A DNA stretch of 59,507 nt. It comes from Acaryochloridaceae cyanobacterium SU_2_1. GTDB taxonomy: Bacteria; Cyanobacteriota; Cyanobacteriia; Thermosynechococcales; Thermosynechococcaceae. The first letter of the stretch is position 1, and each line of letters begins with the position of its first letter. Location: assembly GCA_012030735.1 (NCBI GenBank), contig JAAUUW010000002.1, positions 1 to 59,507 of the forward strand, written 5' to 3'. The translations under genes and the position numbers were made by a program. Below the pieces are notes generated by a model, which was not told the DNA's origin, made no database searches, and was given only the letters and a program-made list of their open reading frames with translations. Of the stretch, positions 1 through 10,325 are shown piece after piece.

Positions 1-174
1 CCCGCTCGCTCGGACCTTCATTGCCGAATCGATCGAGGTATTCTATAACCGCTCCTAGGGTACACTCGTCCCTTGGATGCCTGACCCCCGCTCAATTTGA
101 AGGAAATTATTGGACCACTCTAGATCACCCAATGGCAGCTTAACTGACCGGTCCACTTTTTCGGGGGAAGGTCA
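1..174 (+). mobile_element. IS3-family insertion sequence, right-end remnant
   Basis: Only the 3' end of the transposase is in the window. Positions 11-55 encode a stretch ending in IEVFYNR, and positions 57-143 continue in the next frame with HSSLGCLTPAQFE, the usual C-terminal signature of IS3-family DDE transposases, then a TAA stop at 141-143. The two parts differ by one extra base near 56, so the copy is either decayed or misread. Directly downstream, 145-174 looks like a terminal inverted repeat with a G-rich run and a TCA end at 172-174, as IS3-type ends have. The left part lies outside the window. The element abuts the promoter region of the glycan cluster. Confidence 0.72.
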
Positions 175-175
175 G

Positions 176-196
176 AGAGTTTCCACATGAAACTCT
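176..196. repeat. Short perfect inverted repeat upstream of ugd
   Basis: Arms AGAGTTTC (176-183) and GAAACTCT (189-196) are separated by five bases. The repeat lies just past the IS end and 91 bases before the ugd start. It could be an operator or a small hairpin in the leader of the glycan operon. No T-run follows, so it is not a typical terminator. Confidence 0.35.
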
Positions 197-286
197 TCTC
201 ACAAAAGTTTAACTTCGGATTCATTACTAATCGCGACAGTAGAGATAAGCAATCGGGATAGCAACAGCTACGGAGACCTTATCACT

Positions 287-1672
287 ATGAAAGTTTGTGT
301 CATTGGAACAGGGTATGTCGGCCTAGGTACGGGCGTATGTCTTGCGCACATCGGTCATGATGTTGTGTGCGTAGATAACAATGTCGCTAAGGTTGCCAAG
401 ATGCAATCGGGACAGACACCGATTTACGAACCCGGATTGGAAGCGCTGATGCAGTCAGCTATGCAGGCTGAACGCTTAACCTTCACCACAGAATTAGCGG
501 CTGGAGTTGTGGAGAGTGAGATTCTCTTTATCGCAGTCGGCACCCCTCCTTTGCTGTCGGGGGAGAGCGATACGCGCTATGTAGAGGCCGTGGCTAAGGA
601 GATTGGTCTTCACCTCAATGGAGAGTATAAAGTTGTCGTCAATAAATCTACGGTTCCCATTGGATCTGGCGATTGGGTCAAGGGTTTGATCTTAGAGGGA
701 TTTGCTGAGAATCCCCAATCTGTCGCTGAGTTTGATGTGGTCAGCAACCCTGAATTCTTACGGGAAGGGTCGGCAGTTTATGACACCTTTAATCCTGATC
801 GTATTGTCTTAGGTAGCCGGAGTCAGCGGGCGATTGCACTGATGCAGCAGCTCTACGCCCCTTTGATTGGCCGAGAATTTGCCGATGATTTGTCTTTGCC
901 CTCTGTGCCGGTAGTTGTTACAGATTTGGCCTCGGCAGAAATGATTAAGTATGCTGCCAATTCGTTCTTGGCTACCAAAATTAGCTTTATTAACGAAGTG
1001 GCTAATCTCTGCGATCTCGTCGGTGCTGATGTCGCCCAAGTTGCCCAGGGCATTGGTCTCGATAGCCGCATTGGCCCCAAGTTCTTACAGGCGGGTCTCG
1101 GCTGGGGCGGATCTTGCTTCCCCAAGGATGTAGCGGCACTCATCCATACCGCAGCAGATTACGGATGCCCAACCCCTGTCCTAAAAGCCGCCGTGCAGAC
1201 GAATCGACAACAGCGTCTTTTGGCGGTGGAAAAGCTCCAGCAAACCTTAAAGATCCTTAAGGGAAAAACTATTGGCCTGCTGGGCGTTACTTTCAAGCCT
1301 GATACTGACGACATTAGGGATGCACCCGCGCTCGATCTGATTGATCAGTTACAGCGGCTGGGGGCCAAGGTCAAAACCTACGACCCACTCCTGAGCAAGA
1401 CACCCAATAGCTTAGCGTTGGTCGCGACACCCGAAGAACTCGCCGTTGACTGTGATGCGCTGGTGCTAGTAACAGACTGGGCCGAGTTTAGAGAACTGGA
1501 CTACAGTCACCTCGCTTCCTTAATGACCACTCCCATCTTCATTGATGGCCGTAATTTCTTGGAGCCGGCAGAATTAGCTAGGGCAGGGTTCCACATCATT
1601 GGCATCGGACGCCCTACTGCCCTCCAGCCGTTTTCATCATCTTTGAATAGTAGTGAAGTCGTTGCCGCTTAA
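287..1672 (+). CDS. ugd: UDP-glucose 6-dehydrogenase
   Basis: Oxidises UDP-glucose to UDP-glucuronate with two NAD+ in the cytoplasm and so supplies uronic acid for surface polysaccharide. The 461-residue protein has the usual family length. The N-terminal Rossmann motif GTGYVG is at residues 7-12. The nucleophilic cysteine lies in GGSCFPKD (Cys about 277), after the central helix that forms the dimer, and a C-terminal UDP-binding domain follows (GVTFKPDTDDIRDAP). A GGAG ribosome site precedes the ATG. It is the first gene of a long + strand glycan cluster. The product would feed the UDP-glucuronate 4-epimerase at 13673. Confidence 0.95.
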   Translation: MKVCVIGTGYVGLGTGVCLAHIGHDVVCVDNNVAKVAKMQSGQTPIYEPGLEALMQSAMQAERLTFTTELAAGVVESEILFIAVGTPPLLSGESDTRYVEAVAKEIGLHLNGEYKVVVNKSTVPIGSGDWVKGLILEGFAENPQSVAEFDVVSNPEFLREGSAVYDTFNPDRIVLGSRSQRAIALMQQLYAPLIGREFADDLSLPSVPVVVTDLASAEMIKYAANSFLATKISFINEVANLCDLVGADVAQVAQGIGLDSRIGPKFLQAGLGWGGSCFPKDVAALIHTAADYGCPTPVLKAAVQTNRQQRLLAVEKLQQTLKILKGKTIGLLGVTFKPDTDDIRDAPALDLIDQLQRLGAKVKTYDPLLSKTPNSLALVATPEELAVDCDALVLVTDWAEFRELDYSHLASLMTTPIFIDGRNFLEPAELARAGFHIIGIGRPTALQPFSSSLNSSEVVAA

Positions 1673-1707
1673 CGCTGCAGCATTAGCCCCTCATTGAGGA
1701 CCCTTCT

Positions 1708-2912
1708 ATGCGACTAATGGTTTATTCCCATGATGCTTTTGGCTTGGGTAATCTGCGCCGAATGCTAGCGATCTGTGAGCATCTGCTCAAGCACTGGCCG
1801 AATCTTTCGATTCTATTTGTTTCAGGTTCACCGATGCTGCAGGGGTTTCGTCTTCCGAGAGGGTTGGACTATATTAAACTCCCCTGTCTAAGCCGTGACA
1901 TATCAGGCACCCTGTCTGCAAAGTACCTGGGAACGGCAACCGATGAAACAATCGCCTTGCGATCTCACCTCATCCTCTCGGCGGCCCGACACTATAAGCC
2001 CGATCTGCTGTTGGTGGACAAAAAGCCCTACGGCATCCAAGAGGAATTGAAGCGCACCCTCACATACCTGAGACGGGGATTGCCCCATACCAAGCGGGTT
2101 TTGCTTTTGCGAGACATCTTGGATACACCAGAGAAAGTCTGTGGAGAATGGCAAGCGCAGGGTTATTACCAAGTCGTTCAGGATCACTATGACCGAGTGG
2201 CAGTGATGGGTACACCGGATATTTTTGACTTGGCTCAGGAATACCAATTTCCGCTACCTGTTGCTCACAAGGTGCATTACTGCGGCTATATTCGGAAATC
2301 TTGCCACCGCCCCAGACGCTCGGAAGTTCGTCGATTTTTGCGGCTCTCTTCTGAAGAAAAACTGGTGCTGGTCACCCCTGGCGGGGGTGAAGATGGCTTC
2401 CCATCTTGGAGGCATACCTGAAGGGATTATCCACCTGTCATGAGCAATTTCGTAGTCTGGTGCTCTGTGGGCCTGAGATGCCTACTCATCAGCAGGAGGC
2501 ATTACAAGGATGGCTGTGGGGTCTCCTGGCCTAGAGCTGCAGGTGTTTACCGATGACTTGCTGGGCTATCTCGATGCTGCTGATGCGGTGGTGTCAATGG
2601 GGGGGATACAACACGTTGACGGAGATTCTGTCGCTGCGAAAGCGGACTGTGGTGGTGCCCCGGATTTCTCCTTCCCATGAGCAATTGATTCGGACAGAGC
2701 GGTTTGTGGCGAGAGGGCTCGTAGAGGCGATTCATCCTGATCTATTGACGCCTCCATTGCTGATCAAGGGGGTGCTCGATCAGCTGAGGCAACCTGCTTT
2801 AACCCAAACGCTGAACTTTGAAGGCTTACCCCAAATTGCGCATCTACTCTCAGAACTGGTGATGCCGTCCCCGTCCTCTGCTTGTTTTTTGACTGATTTG
2901 CTTCCGGTCTAA
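1708..2912 (+). CDS. MurG-like (GT28-type) glycosyltransferase, copy 1, frameshifted
   Basis: First of three tandem paralogues of a predicted nucleotide-sugar glycosyltransferase (COG4671-like, two Rossmann domains). The N-terminal part ends in GGGEDGF near 2400. The frame then breaks three times: a C is missing near 2401, a G is missing near 2520, and a G is extra in the G7 run near 2604. Repairing these gives about 401 residues, matching the intact neighbour. The C-terminal half carries MGGYNTLTEIL, the sugar-nucleotide binding region shared with MurG-type enzymes. The substrate is unknown. I read the breaks as sequencing error, although three in 200 bases could also mean a true pseudogene. 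Confidence 0.7.
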
Positions 2913-2997
2913 GGGTTTGACTCTGATTTTTGATATAACTCAGTGCCGCCTTCGCCCCCCATTATTGTGACCTAATGAACTGCTAAGGAGACTCAAT

Positions 2998-4245
2998 ATG
3001 AAAAAGCTGATGTTTTACTGCCAACACATTCTGGGTATGGGGCATTTGATCCGCAGCATGGAAATTGTCCGTGGCCTGACCGATCAGTTTCAGGTCTGCT
3101 TCATCAACGGTGGTGAGGTGATTCAGGGGTTTCCGGTGCCAGCGTTGGTGCAGGTGGTTAATTTGCCCGGTATCAAGACGGATACAGAATTTCAGGAATT
3201 GCAGCCGGTGGATCCGGGGCGCAGTTTGGCGGAGGTGGAGTGCGATCGCAAAGCCAAACTTCTCCACACCCTAGAGCAATTCCAGCCAGACGTTCTCATG
3301 GTAGAGTTATTCCCCTTTGGCCGCCGCCGGTTTTCCTTTGAACTCATTCCCCTCCTAGAGGCCGCCAAGGAGCGAGGCGTCAAAATCGTCAGTAGCCTAC
3401 GAGATATTGTCGTCACAAAGCAGGATCAGGCTAAGCATGAGGCTAAGATCTGTCGGCTGATGAATCAGTACTTTGATCAACTTTTGATTCACGGCGATCC
3501 GAAGCTGCATCCGCTAGAGGAGAGCTTTTCAAGGGTCAAGGATCTCAACTGCGACGTTCACTATACCGGCTACGTCGCCCAGCAACAGCAAGAGCGGCTC
3601 ACGCTCATCGATCAGATGGCGCTGAATCGGACTCAGCCAATGATCTTGGTCAGCGTGGGCGGCGGCCGCTTTGGCCATCATCTGCTGCAGGGGATGGTAG
3701 GGGCTGCTGAGCTACTCGCAAATCGTATTCCTCACCATCTCCAAATGTTTGCGGGGCCGTTTATTCCTGATGATGTGTTCTGGGATCTAAAGCAGGCGGA
3801 ACAGGATGCTACAAACCTCTCTATTCATCGCTATACCCCGAATTTGCTGGCCTATATGCAGCAGGCGGATCTCTCGGTCAATATGTCGGGATATAACACG
3901 ACAATGAACATTCTGACGACGGGCGTGCGTGCGCTGATGCTGCCTTTTACGGGGAATGACGACCAAGAGCAAACTCTGCGGGTACGGCGGTTGGAAGAGT
4001 TGGGTCGGGTGCAGATGCTTCAGGCCACCGATGTAACGCCAAAGCGGCTAGCCCAGCGGGTGCAGGAAGCGCTAAAGCAGCAGCCTCAAGAGATTGATTT
4101 TGATCTCGATGGGGTGCAGAGGACGGCGAAGCTGGTGCGATCGCTGCTTGAGCAAGAGAGCCGAGCTCCCATTTGGCCGCCTAGGGACTGTATTAGCCCC
4201 CGTCCGAGAGTGCCGACCGATTGGGACTGTTGCCTAAGGGGCTGA
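2998..4245 (+). CDS. MurG-like (GT28-type) glycosyltransferase, copy 2
   Basis: Intact member of the triplet, 415 residues, with a strong AGGAG ribosome site before ATG. The N-terminus has the acceptor-side glycine loop (LGMGHLIRSMEI, residues 13-24), as in MurG-like transferases that act on lipid-linked or membrane acceptors. The C-terminal domain has SVGGGRFGHHLL and, later, SGYNTTMNIL, the likely donor-binding loop. No membrane segment is evident, so it is probably cytoplasmic or peripheral. Its place between paralogues and upstream of an ABC exporter suggests successive sugar additions to one glycan. Donor and acceptor cannot be read from the sequence. Confidence 0.8.
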   Translation: MKKLMFYCQHILGMGHLIRSMEIVRGLTDQFQVCFINGGEVIQGFPVPALVQVVNLPGIKTDTEFQELQPVDPGRSLAEVECDRKAKLLHTLEQFQPDVLMVELFPFGRRRFSFELIPLLEAAKERGVKIVSSLRDIVVTKQDQAKHEAKICRLMNQYFDQLLIHGDPKLHPLEESFSRVKDLNCDVHYTGYVAQQQQERLTLIDQMALNRTQPMILVSVGGGRFGHHLLQGMVGAAELLANRIPHHLQMFAGPFIPDDVFWDLKQAEQDATNLSIHRYTPNLLAYMQQADLSVNMSGYNTTMNILTTGVRALMLPFTGNDDQEQTLRVRRLEELGRVQMLQATDVTPKRLAQRVQEALKQQPQEIDFDLDGVQRTAKLVRSLLEQESRAPIWPPRDCISPRPRVPTDWDCCLRG

Positions 4246-4285
4246 GCTGATGAGTTATGAGATGTGATCCATCCAGTGCATTGCT

Positions 4286-5466
4286 ATGAAAAAAATTCTG
4301 TTTTATTGCCAGTATTTGGCAGGTATGGGCCACTTGGTTCGCAGTCGCGAAATCATTTGTAGTTTGGTGCAAGGCTTTAAGGTTTGCCTTGTGATTGGGG
4401 GAGAGCCGATTGCTGGATTTACTTTTCCTGAAGAGGCTGAGGTGGTCTATCTTCCTGCTTTGCGTGAGGAGGCGGGTGAACTGCTAGCTACGGATCAGGC
4501 GGTCGAGGAGGTGAAGGCGGGCCGGGTTCATCAGCTATTAGCGGTGTTCGACCGATTTCAGCCGAACTGTGTCATCACGGAATGCTTCCCCTTCAGTAAG
4601 TACAAAATGTCCTTTGAGTTGGTCCCGCTGCTGGAGCGGGCCAAGGCGGCTCAGGTCAAGGTGGTCTGTAGCCTGAGAGATTTGATTATGACCCAGAAAA
4701 TGAGCCCTAAGGGACAGGCTAGAAAGGAGGCTCGTATCCATGAGCAGATTCGCCAGTACTATGATTTGGTTTTGGTACATTGCGATCGCGACTTCCAACG
4801 CTTAGAAGCTTGCTTTCCCACAGCTCCTGAACTAGATTGCGATGTGTTTATACCGGATATGTGGCCCAGTCTTTGCCACCTGTGGCCAAGGAGCTGATCC
4901 AGCCTCCCAGCATCGTCGCCAGTGTGGGTGGCGGTAGAGATGGCTATGCTCTGCTAAAGACCGTCATCGAAGCGAGTCCACAACTACAGCAACAGGTTCC
5001 CCATCAGATTTATGCCTTTGCTGGTCCCTTGATGCCAGAGGCGCAGTTTGAAGATCTCCAGGCGCGTGCCGGCTCAAGGTCCAACGTGACGCTGCGGCGC
5101 TTTACGCCTCATCTACTCAGCGTTTTATCCCAGGCGGATCTCTCCCTTAGCTTAGGGGGCTACAACACCACGATGAACGTGCTGAGAACGGGCGTTCGAT
5201 CTTTGATTGTGCCGTCCCCCTCTGTTGATCAAGCAGAGGAGCAGCGACGACGGGCCACTTTACTGGCGCAACGGGGCATTGTCGATCTCCTTGATCGGCA
5301 AGAGCTGACCCCAGATGGGTTGACCCAGGCCATTGTGAAGCGTTTAGCTCAGCCTCAGCCTGCCTACTCTATCAATCTTGACGGTGCCCGAAATGCGTCT
5401 GAAGGACTGCAAGTATTACTTGAGGAGAGGGCTTCTCAAGGGTCTGTAACCACCGCAGCCGCCTAA
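4286..5466 (+). CDS. MurG-like (GT28-type) glycosyltransferase, copy 3, frameshifted
   Basis: Third paralogue, about 393 residues after repair. The first part (4286 to about 4847) has the same AGMGHLVRSREI loop as copy 2. The frame breaks at a T run near 4847: one extra T would join LDCDV to YTGYVAQ exactly as in copy 2 (CDVHYTGYVAQ). The C-terminal half has SVGGGRDGYALL and LGGYNTTMNVL. The gene begins 40 bases after copy 2 and no clear ribosome site is seen. It probably has a related but distinct role in the same glycan pathway. Confidence 0.75.
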
Positions 5467-5486
5467 TTTATCTTGGAGGAAAAGTA

Positions 5487-6704
5487 ATGAAACCTAAAGT
5501 TTGTATCACCGCTCTAGAATTCCCGCCCGATATTGGGGGCGTGGGCGAGTCTGTTCAGCGGATCGCCCACATGTTGATCGACCTCGGCTATGAGGTTCAT
5601 GTCGCCGTGTTCCGGGCTGTTTTTCGCGACCAAAGAGCAAGGGCGGCGGCGGGTGAATTCCAACGTCAGAGTTGCCAGACCACTGAGCAAGATGGCGTCA
5701 CGGTCCATCGCCTTCTGCCTGCGGTTCGATCAACCCAAGCCAAAGAACAGGATTACTTCTGCGATCTCTATGGACAGCTCCAGATGCTGCATTGGCAGTA
5801 TCAGTTTGATCTGCTGCACGCCTTTTTTATTAATGAAATGGGCTTCCTGACTACGCTCCTGGGTCAAGAGGAAGGGATTCCGGTGATCAACAGCGTGCGA
5901 GGGGCCGATCTGCATAAGCATGTGTTTAGTCCCCAACAGTTGGGCCAGATTACCTGGACGCTCGAAAACTCGGCCTGGACAACCTTTGTCAGTCGTGGAT
6001 TGATGCATCGTGCGCGCACTTTAGTGCCCAGCATTGAAGAGAAGTCTTCTGCCTTTTGGAATGCGATCGCACCCCTCGATTTCAGCCATTTACCCCAGCC
6101 TGCTCTGGTCCATCAATTGCAAGGAACGGTCATTGGCTCCGTCGGCAGCTTCCGCGATAAGAAAGGCGTGGAGCATTTGCTGGATGCCTGCCAGTCCCTA
6201 GGCGATAGCTCCTTCACACTGCTCTTTGTGGGCGACTTTGTTGCCAAGGAGCGCGACTACTGGATGCAAGAAATTGAGCGCAGTGGGTTGGCTGACCAAA
6301 TCGTGATCACTGGCAAGGTGAGTCATTCCGAAGCCTTGGCCTATCTGCCCCACATGGATATCTTTGCGATTCCATCCCTTCATGATGGCTGTCCCAATGC
6401 CATGTTAGAAGCCATGCTAGCCGCCAGGCCCGTGGTCGGAACAAATGTTGATGCGATCGGAGAGATTCTTGAAGATAGCGTCAATGGGCTAGTGGTGAAT
6501 CCTGCCGATGCTGCTAGCCTCACTCACGCCCTTCAGCAACTGATCGCTCAGCCTCAGTGGCGAGCACAATTGGGGCTGGCGGCCAGAGATAAGGTGTTAC
6601 ATCAGTTGACCCCAGCCATCGAACAACAAAATTGGCAACAGGTTTACCAACAGGTACTAGGCACCCCGTCGCAACCTGAGCAGATGTTCTCCTTGGCGAT
6701 CTAG
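5487..6704 (+). CDS. Glycosyltransferase family 4 (GT-B fold)
   Basis: A 405-residue retaining GT4-type transferase with a strong GGAGG ribosome site. The N-terminal domain opens with EFPPDIGGVGESVQRIAHML, the glycine-rich acceptor-side loop. The donor domain starts near residue 210 (IGSVGSFRDKKGVEHLLDA) and contains the E-x7-E region in PSLHDGCPNAMLEAMLA (residues about 296-312). It probably adds a sugar to the product of the preceding GT28-type enzymes. It lies 20 bases after copy 3, consistent with co-transcription. Confidence 0.85.
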   Translation: MKPKVCITALEFPPDIGGVGESVQRIAHMLIDLGYEVHVAVFRAVFRDQRARAAAGEFQRQSCQTTEQDGVTVHRLLPAVRSTQAKEQDYFCDLYGQLQMLHWQYQFDLLHAFFINEMGFLTTLLGQEEGIPVINSVRGADLHKHVFSPQQLGQITWTLENSAWTTFVSRGLMHRARTLVPSIEEKSSAFWNAIAPLDFSHLPQPALVHQLQGTVIGSVGSFRDKKGVEHLLDACQSLGDSSFTLLFVGDFVAKERDYWMQEIERSGLADQIVITGKVSHSEALAYLPHMDIFAIPSLHDGCPNAMLEAMLAARPVVGTNVDAIGEILEDSVNGLVVNPADAASLTHALQQLIAQPQWRAQLGLAARDKVLHQLTPAIEQQNWQQVYQQVLGTPSQPEQMFSLAI

Positions 6705-6809
6705 ATCTAGCCCACCGTTTCCACAGTGGCATAATTCCGTAGTCACCTCGCCTCGCCGACTGATTCCATCGTTCATCACTATGGCTCTAATGATCAGGAA
6801 CAAGATGAT

Positions 6810-8656
6810 ATGACTCAAAACACCCCACCACTAACTCAACTTTTTCCAGGCATCTGGAGCGTGGTCCAGCAATTCTGGCCCCAAATTCGCAAAGAAAAGA
6901 CTTTGATCTGGGTCTCCATTACGGGGCTAGTGATTGAAGTGATGGCGAGCTTACTCGGTCCCTGGCCTCTGAAGCTGATCTTTGATTATGTGCTGCTGCC
7001 CGAGGCCCATAATGCAGATCTCGATTTACCCTTCTCAAGGAAGCTAGCCCCAGTCTGCTCATCGCAATCTTGACCTTCTCGATTATTGGGGTCGCCGCCT
7101 TAAGTGCGGTGTCGGCTTACATCAGCATCGTTAGCCTATCGATTGCAGCCAGTCGCATCATCACCGAAATCCGCAGTGAGCTTTACGCCCACCTCCAGCG
7201 CCTTTCTCTGGCCTTTCACTACCAAGCCAAGAGTGGTGATTTACTCACGCGAATTACCAGTGATATTGATCGGATTCGGGATGTAACCGTTAACCATGCC
7301 TTGCCTTTAATGATCAATGTATTCACGTTGGTATGCATGGTGGGGGTGATGTTCTGGATGGATTGGGAACTGGCGGTGATTGCCCTGGCTGTCTTTCCTG
7401 TATTTTTGCTCTCCACCCTAAAAATTACCCAACGCATTCGTCAAGTAGCCCAACGTCAGCGTCGTCGAGAAAGTGCAATGGCGGCAACGGCGGCGGAGTC
7501 AATGGGGGCAATTAAGGTGGTTCAAGCCCTATCGCTGGAGACGATGCTGGCCCAATTATTTGCCCATGACAACCGCAAGAGCCTAGAGGAATGTGCGCGG
7601 ACTCAGCAGTTTTCGGCGGGGCTAAAACGCACGGCGGAAATTATGGCGATCGCCACGGCGCTGGTTCTCTGGCGCGGTATCTATCTCGTTCAGCAAGGTG
7701 CTGCCACTCCGGGGGATTTGCTAGTGTTTATCACTTATCTAAAGACGGCCTTTAAGCCCACCCGTGAACTTGCCAAGCAAATGGCCAAAATTACGAGGGG
7801 AATTGTCTCTGCGGAACGGATTATTGACTTGCTCAATATTGCGCCAGAGGTACAGGATGCCAAAGGGGCGATCGCAGCGCCCCCCTTCCAAGGGGCAATC
7901 AGCTTTCGCAACGTTAGCTTTGCCTACCAAGCCGAGCCGGCCAAGCCCACCCTCAAAGATCTCAGTTTTGAGGTGCAGCCCGGTGAGCACATTGCCTTGG
8001 TTGGCCCCTCGGGAGGCGGCAAGTCCACCTTAGTGAGTCTGCTGCTGCGCCTTTATGATCCCCAGTTGGGCCGAATCTTGATTGACGGCCAAGATTTGCG
8101 ACGCTACCAGCTTGACTCCCTCCGCAGCCAGATCAGCATTGTCTTGCAGGACAGTATTCTGTTTGGTACTTCGATTCGAGACAATATTGCCTATGGTGCT
8201 CTCGGGGCCACGGATGCGGAAGTTCGCCAAGCAGCAAAACTGGCTAACGCTCACGACTTCATCATGGCCTTGCCCGAGGGCTATAGCACCTTAATGAGCG
8301 AACGGGGAGTGACGCTTTCTGGAGGACAGCGGCAACGAGTTGCGATCGCCCGCGCCGCCATCCGCAAAGCCCCCATTGTGATCCTCGATGAGCCAACGGT
8401 AGGTCTAGATAACAAGAGCGAACAGGCCGTTAACGAAGCCCTCAGCCGTCTTACCCAAGACTGCACAACGATTCTAATCACCCATGATCTAGGCGTCTCG
8501 CAAAACTACGACCAGATTCTCTATATCGAATCGGGGCAAGTGCTAGAACAAGGCACCCACGCAGAACTGATGCAGCAGGGGCAGCACTATGCTGCGCTTT
8601 ATCAGCTCCAGTCTGCGATTGATGTTAAAAACTCTTCTCACGAAGTCACCCTTTGA
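6810..8656 (+). CDS. ABC exporter, MsbA/lipid-flippase type, frameshifted
   Basis: A fused transmembrane plus ATPase half-transporter of about 615 residues, which would homodimerise in the inner membrane. The first 85 residues include the first membrane helix. The frame breaks in a C run near 7031, where one missing C restores LPLLKEASPSLL. The N-terminal two thirds hold about six membrane helices. The ATPase domain has Walker A GPSGGGKST, signature LSGGQRQR, Walker B IVILDEP and switch ITHD. Its place among glycosyltransferases suggests export of a lipid-linked sugar or glycolipid, but drug or peptide export cannot be excluded by sequence. Confidence 0.85.
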
Positions 8657-8728
8657 TCTTGCATCCTTTGACCTCTGCCATTCCTCATTCTTCAACTGTT
8701 AACTCCATAGAGTAAAAAGGTTTGACCG

Positions 8729-9841
8729 ATGACTCAACCCAACATCACCATCATTGTTTCCCCTAGAGAACGCTTTCAGTTCGCTCGCGAATCCCTCGAA
8801 AGTCTCTATGAAAACACGATCGCTCCCTTCCGGCTCATCTATATCGACAACAATTCCCCCGCCGCCCGCCGCCGATATTTAGAGACTCAAGCCCAACAGC
8901 GAGGTTTCCAGATCATTCGCTCTCAGCAGTATCTCTCGCCCAATCAGTGCCGAAATCTAGGTCTGCAGGACGTGCAGACACCCTATGTGGTTTTCGTCGA
9001 TAACGATGTTGTGTTTGCCCCCGGCTGGTTAGACAAACTCCTGCACTGTGCGAAAGAGACCGGTGCAACGGTTGTGGGGTCGCTGGTCTGTCAGTATCGT
9101 CCTGTCCATGAGATTGTCCACTGCGCTGGCGGCACCTACATGGACTCCAAAGAATTCAGCGCCTTTGCCCGTGGTGAACGGAACCCAGCTGGCACCCTGG
9201 AACCCACTGGAGGTTGGCGGATTCAAGAAAAAACACCCTATCAGAATCAGCGGGTAGAAGAGCTTCGTGATGAAATTCAGCGTCAGCCCACGGGCTTCGT
9301 CGAGTTCCATGCCATGCTGGTGCAGACTGCTATCTTCGATCGCATCGGCCCCCTAGATGAAGGCTTTTGCTGCACCAAGGAATACCTCGATTTCTGCATG
9401 ACTGTCACCCGTGCGGGTGGCCAAATTTACCTGGAGCCAGAGTCTGTAGTGACCTTTCTAACCCATCCTCCAGCCCCAGCTTTGCAATGGTCTGATATTC
9501 CCTACTTTATGCTCCGCTGGAGCGATGCCTGGGAGCTAAGCAATCTCCTTCATTTTCAAAAGAAATGGAATTTGCAGGAGAGCAGCTACTTTCAAAAACG
9601 TTACCAAAAGCTCGGTCAACGCCGTCGCAAAGAACTGATCAAGCCTATCGCTAAGCGGTTCGCCTTCCTCGGAAAACCTGCGAAAAAATGGATTGAGGAC
9701 CAGCTCTTTCAGCTAGAGAAACGCCTCAATTATCGGCTCACCGATCGTCATGCTCAAGTCACGGGGGTAACTCATCAAAAGAGAGAATCCTTGCATCAGC
9801 CTGACAGTCAGGCAACGCTACATTCCTTCGTCTCTCAATAA
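8729..9841 (+). CDS. Glycosyltransferase family 2 (GT-A), copy A
   Basis: A 370-residue GT2-type enzyme. The N-terminus ITIIVSPRERFQFARESL and the metal-binding motif FVDNDVVF (residues about 91-98) mark a GT-A fold. The region around LQWSDIPYFMLRWSDAW near residue 255 is shared with the second copy at 11359. The C-terminal 100 residues are basic and helical, with no obvious membrane helix. It probably transfers a sugar from a nucleotide donor during assembly of the same glycan. The acceptor is unknown. Confidence 0.83.
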   Translation: MTQPNITIIVSPRERFQFARESLESLYENTIAPFRLIYIDNNSPAARRRYLETQAQQRGFQIIRSQQYLSPNQCRNLGLQDVQTPYVVFVDNDVVFAPGWLDKLLHCAKETGATVVGSLVCQYRPVHEIVHCAGGTYMDSKEFSAFARGERNPAGTLEPTGGWRIQEKTPYQNQRVEELRDEIQRQPTGFVEFHAMLVQTAIFDRIGPLDEGFCCTKEYLDFCMTVTRAGGQIYLEPESVVTFLTHPPAPALQWSDIPYFMLRWSDAWELSNLLHFQKKWNLQESSYFQKRYQKLGQRRRKELIKPIAKRFAFLGKPAKKWIEDQLFQLEKRLNYRLTDRHAQVTGVTHQKRESLHQPDSQATLHSFVSQ

Positions 9842-10325
9842 CGGGCAGCAACCCATCTGACGAAAATGGATGCCTCTAGTCAAGGCCTCTGGCTCACTGA
9901 ATTGCCCGTTAATGCCATCGATCGGTAGATGCAGCGAGGGCGATCGCAGAGGAGGTATCCAGAAATGCTTTTCTCATTCATTCACGGCTCTGAACCATAC
10001 AGGTATTTATCAATTTCTCTGACCAATCGGGTGGTCCCTCTAGCTGCAGGGACTGTGCCGTGTCAAGAAATGCCGTGTCAAGAGATGAAGTAGGAGTCTC
10101 TGTTGCCTGCTCATTAAGCGGTTCCACTATGAGTCGCACCCGTTCTCCCTCCTGCCGTAATTCGCTGCCATTTTGACCAGATGTTCTGAAACTCAACAGT
10201 AGTCTGCACTGCTCTCTATCTTGCCTAATTTTTCGCATAAAAACTAAAGCTCTCGGCACTCTCCCTTCAGAATTGGGAGGCTAGGGGACCAATCCAACAC
10301 TTTCAAATTTACAAGGAGTCAAACA
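9842..10325. other. Spacer of about 480 bases between GT2 copy A and the aldo/keto reductase
   Basis: This gap holds a small gene-like stretch on the - strand (9982 to about 10259, annotated separately) and a HIP1-like GCGATCGC. A good ribosome site, AAGGAG, lies just before the aldo/keto reductase ATG. I see no terminator with a T-run. Confidence 0.4.
9982..10259 (-). CDS. AF2212/DUF104-like small antitoxin-type protein, probably degraded or misread
   Basis: The reading frame contains ERVRLIVEPL followed by FLDTAQSLQLEGPPDWSEK. This resembles the small cyanobacterial proteins related to AF2212/DUF104 antitoxins, which end in a GPxDWS-x-KIDxYLYG motif. One A missing near 10017 would turn the C-terminus into KIDKYLYGSEP and a stop at 9982-9984. 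The N-terminal part does not match well, so more damage is likely there and the start is uncertain. No toxin gene (PIN or RelE type) is next to it. It interrupts an otherwise + strand cluster, so it may be a late insertion. Confidence 0.4.

Noticed and set aside
1708-2912. Reading the triple break as a programmed frameshift
   Set aside because: Three separate one-base shifts in 200 bases, each in a homopolymer, are more simply explained by sequencing error or decay.
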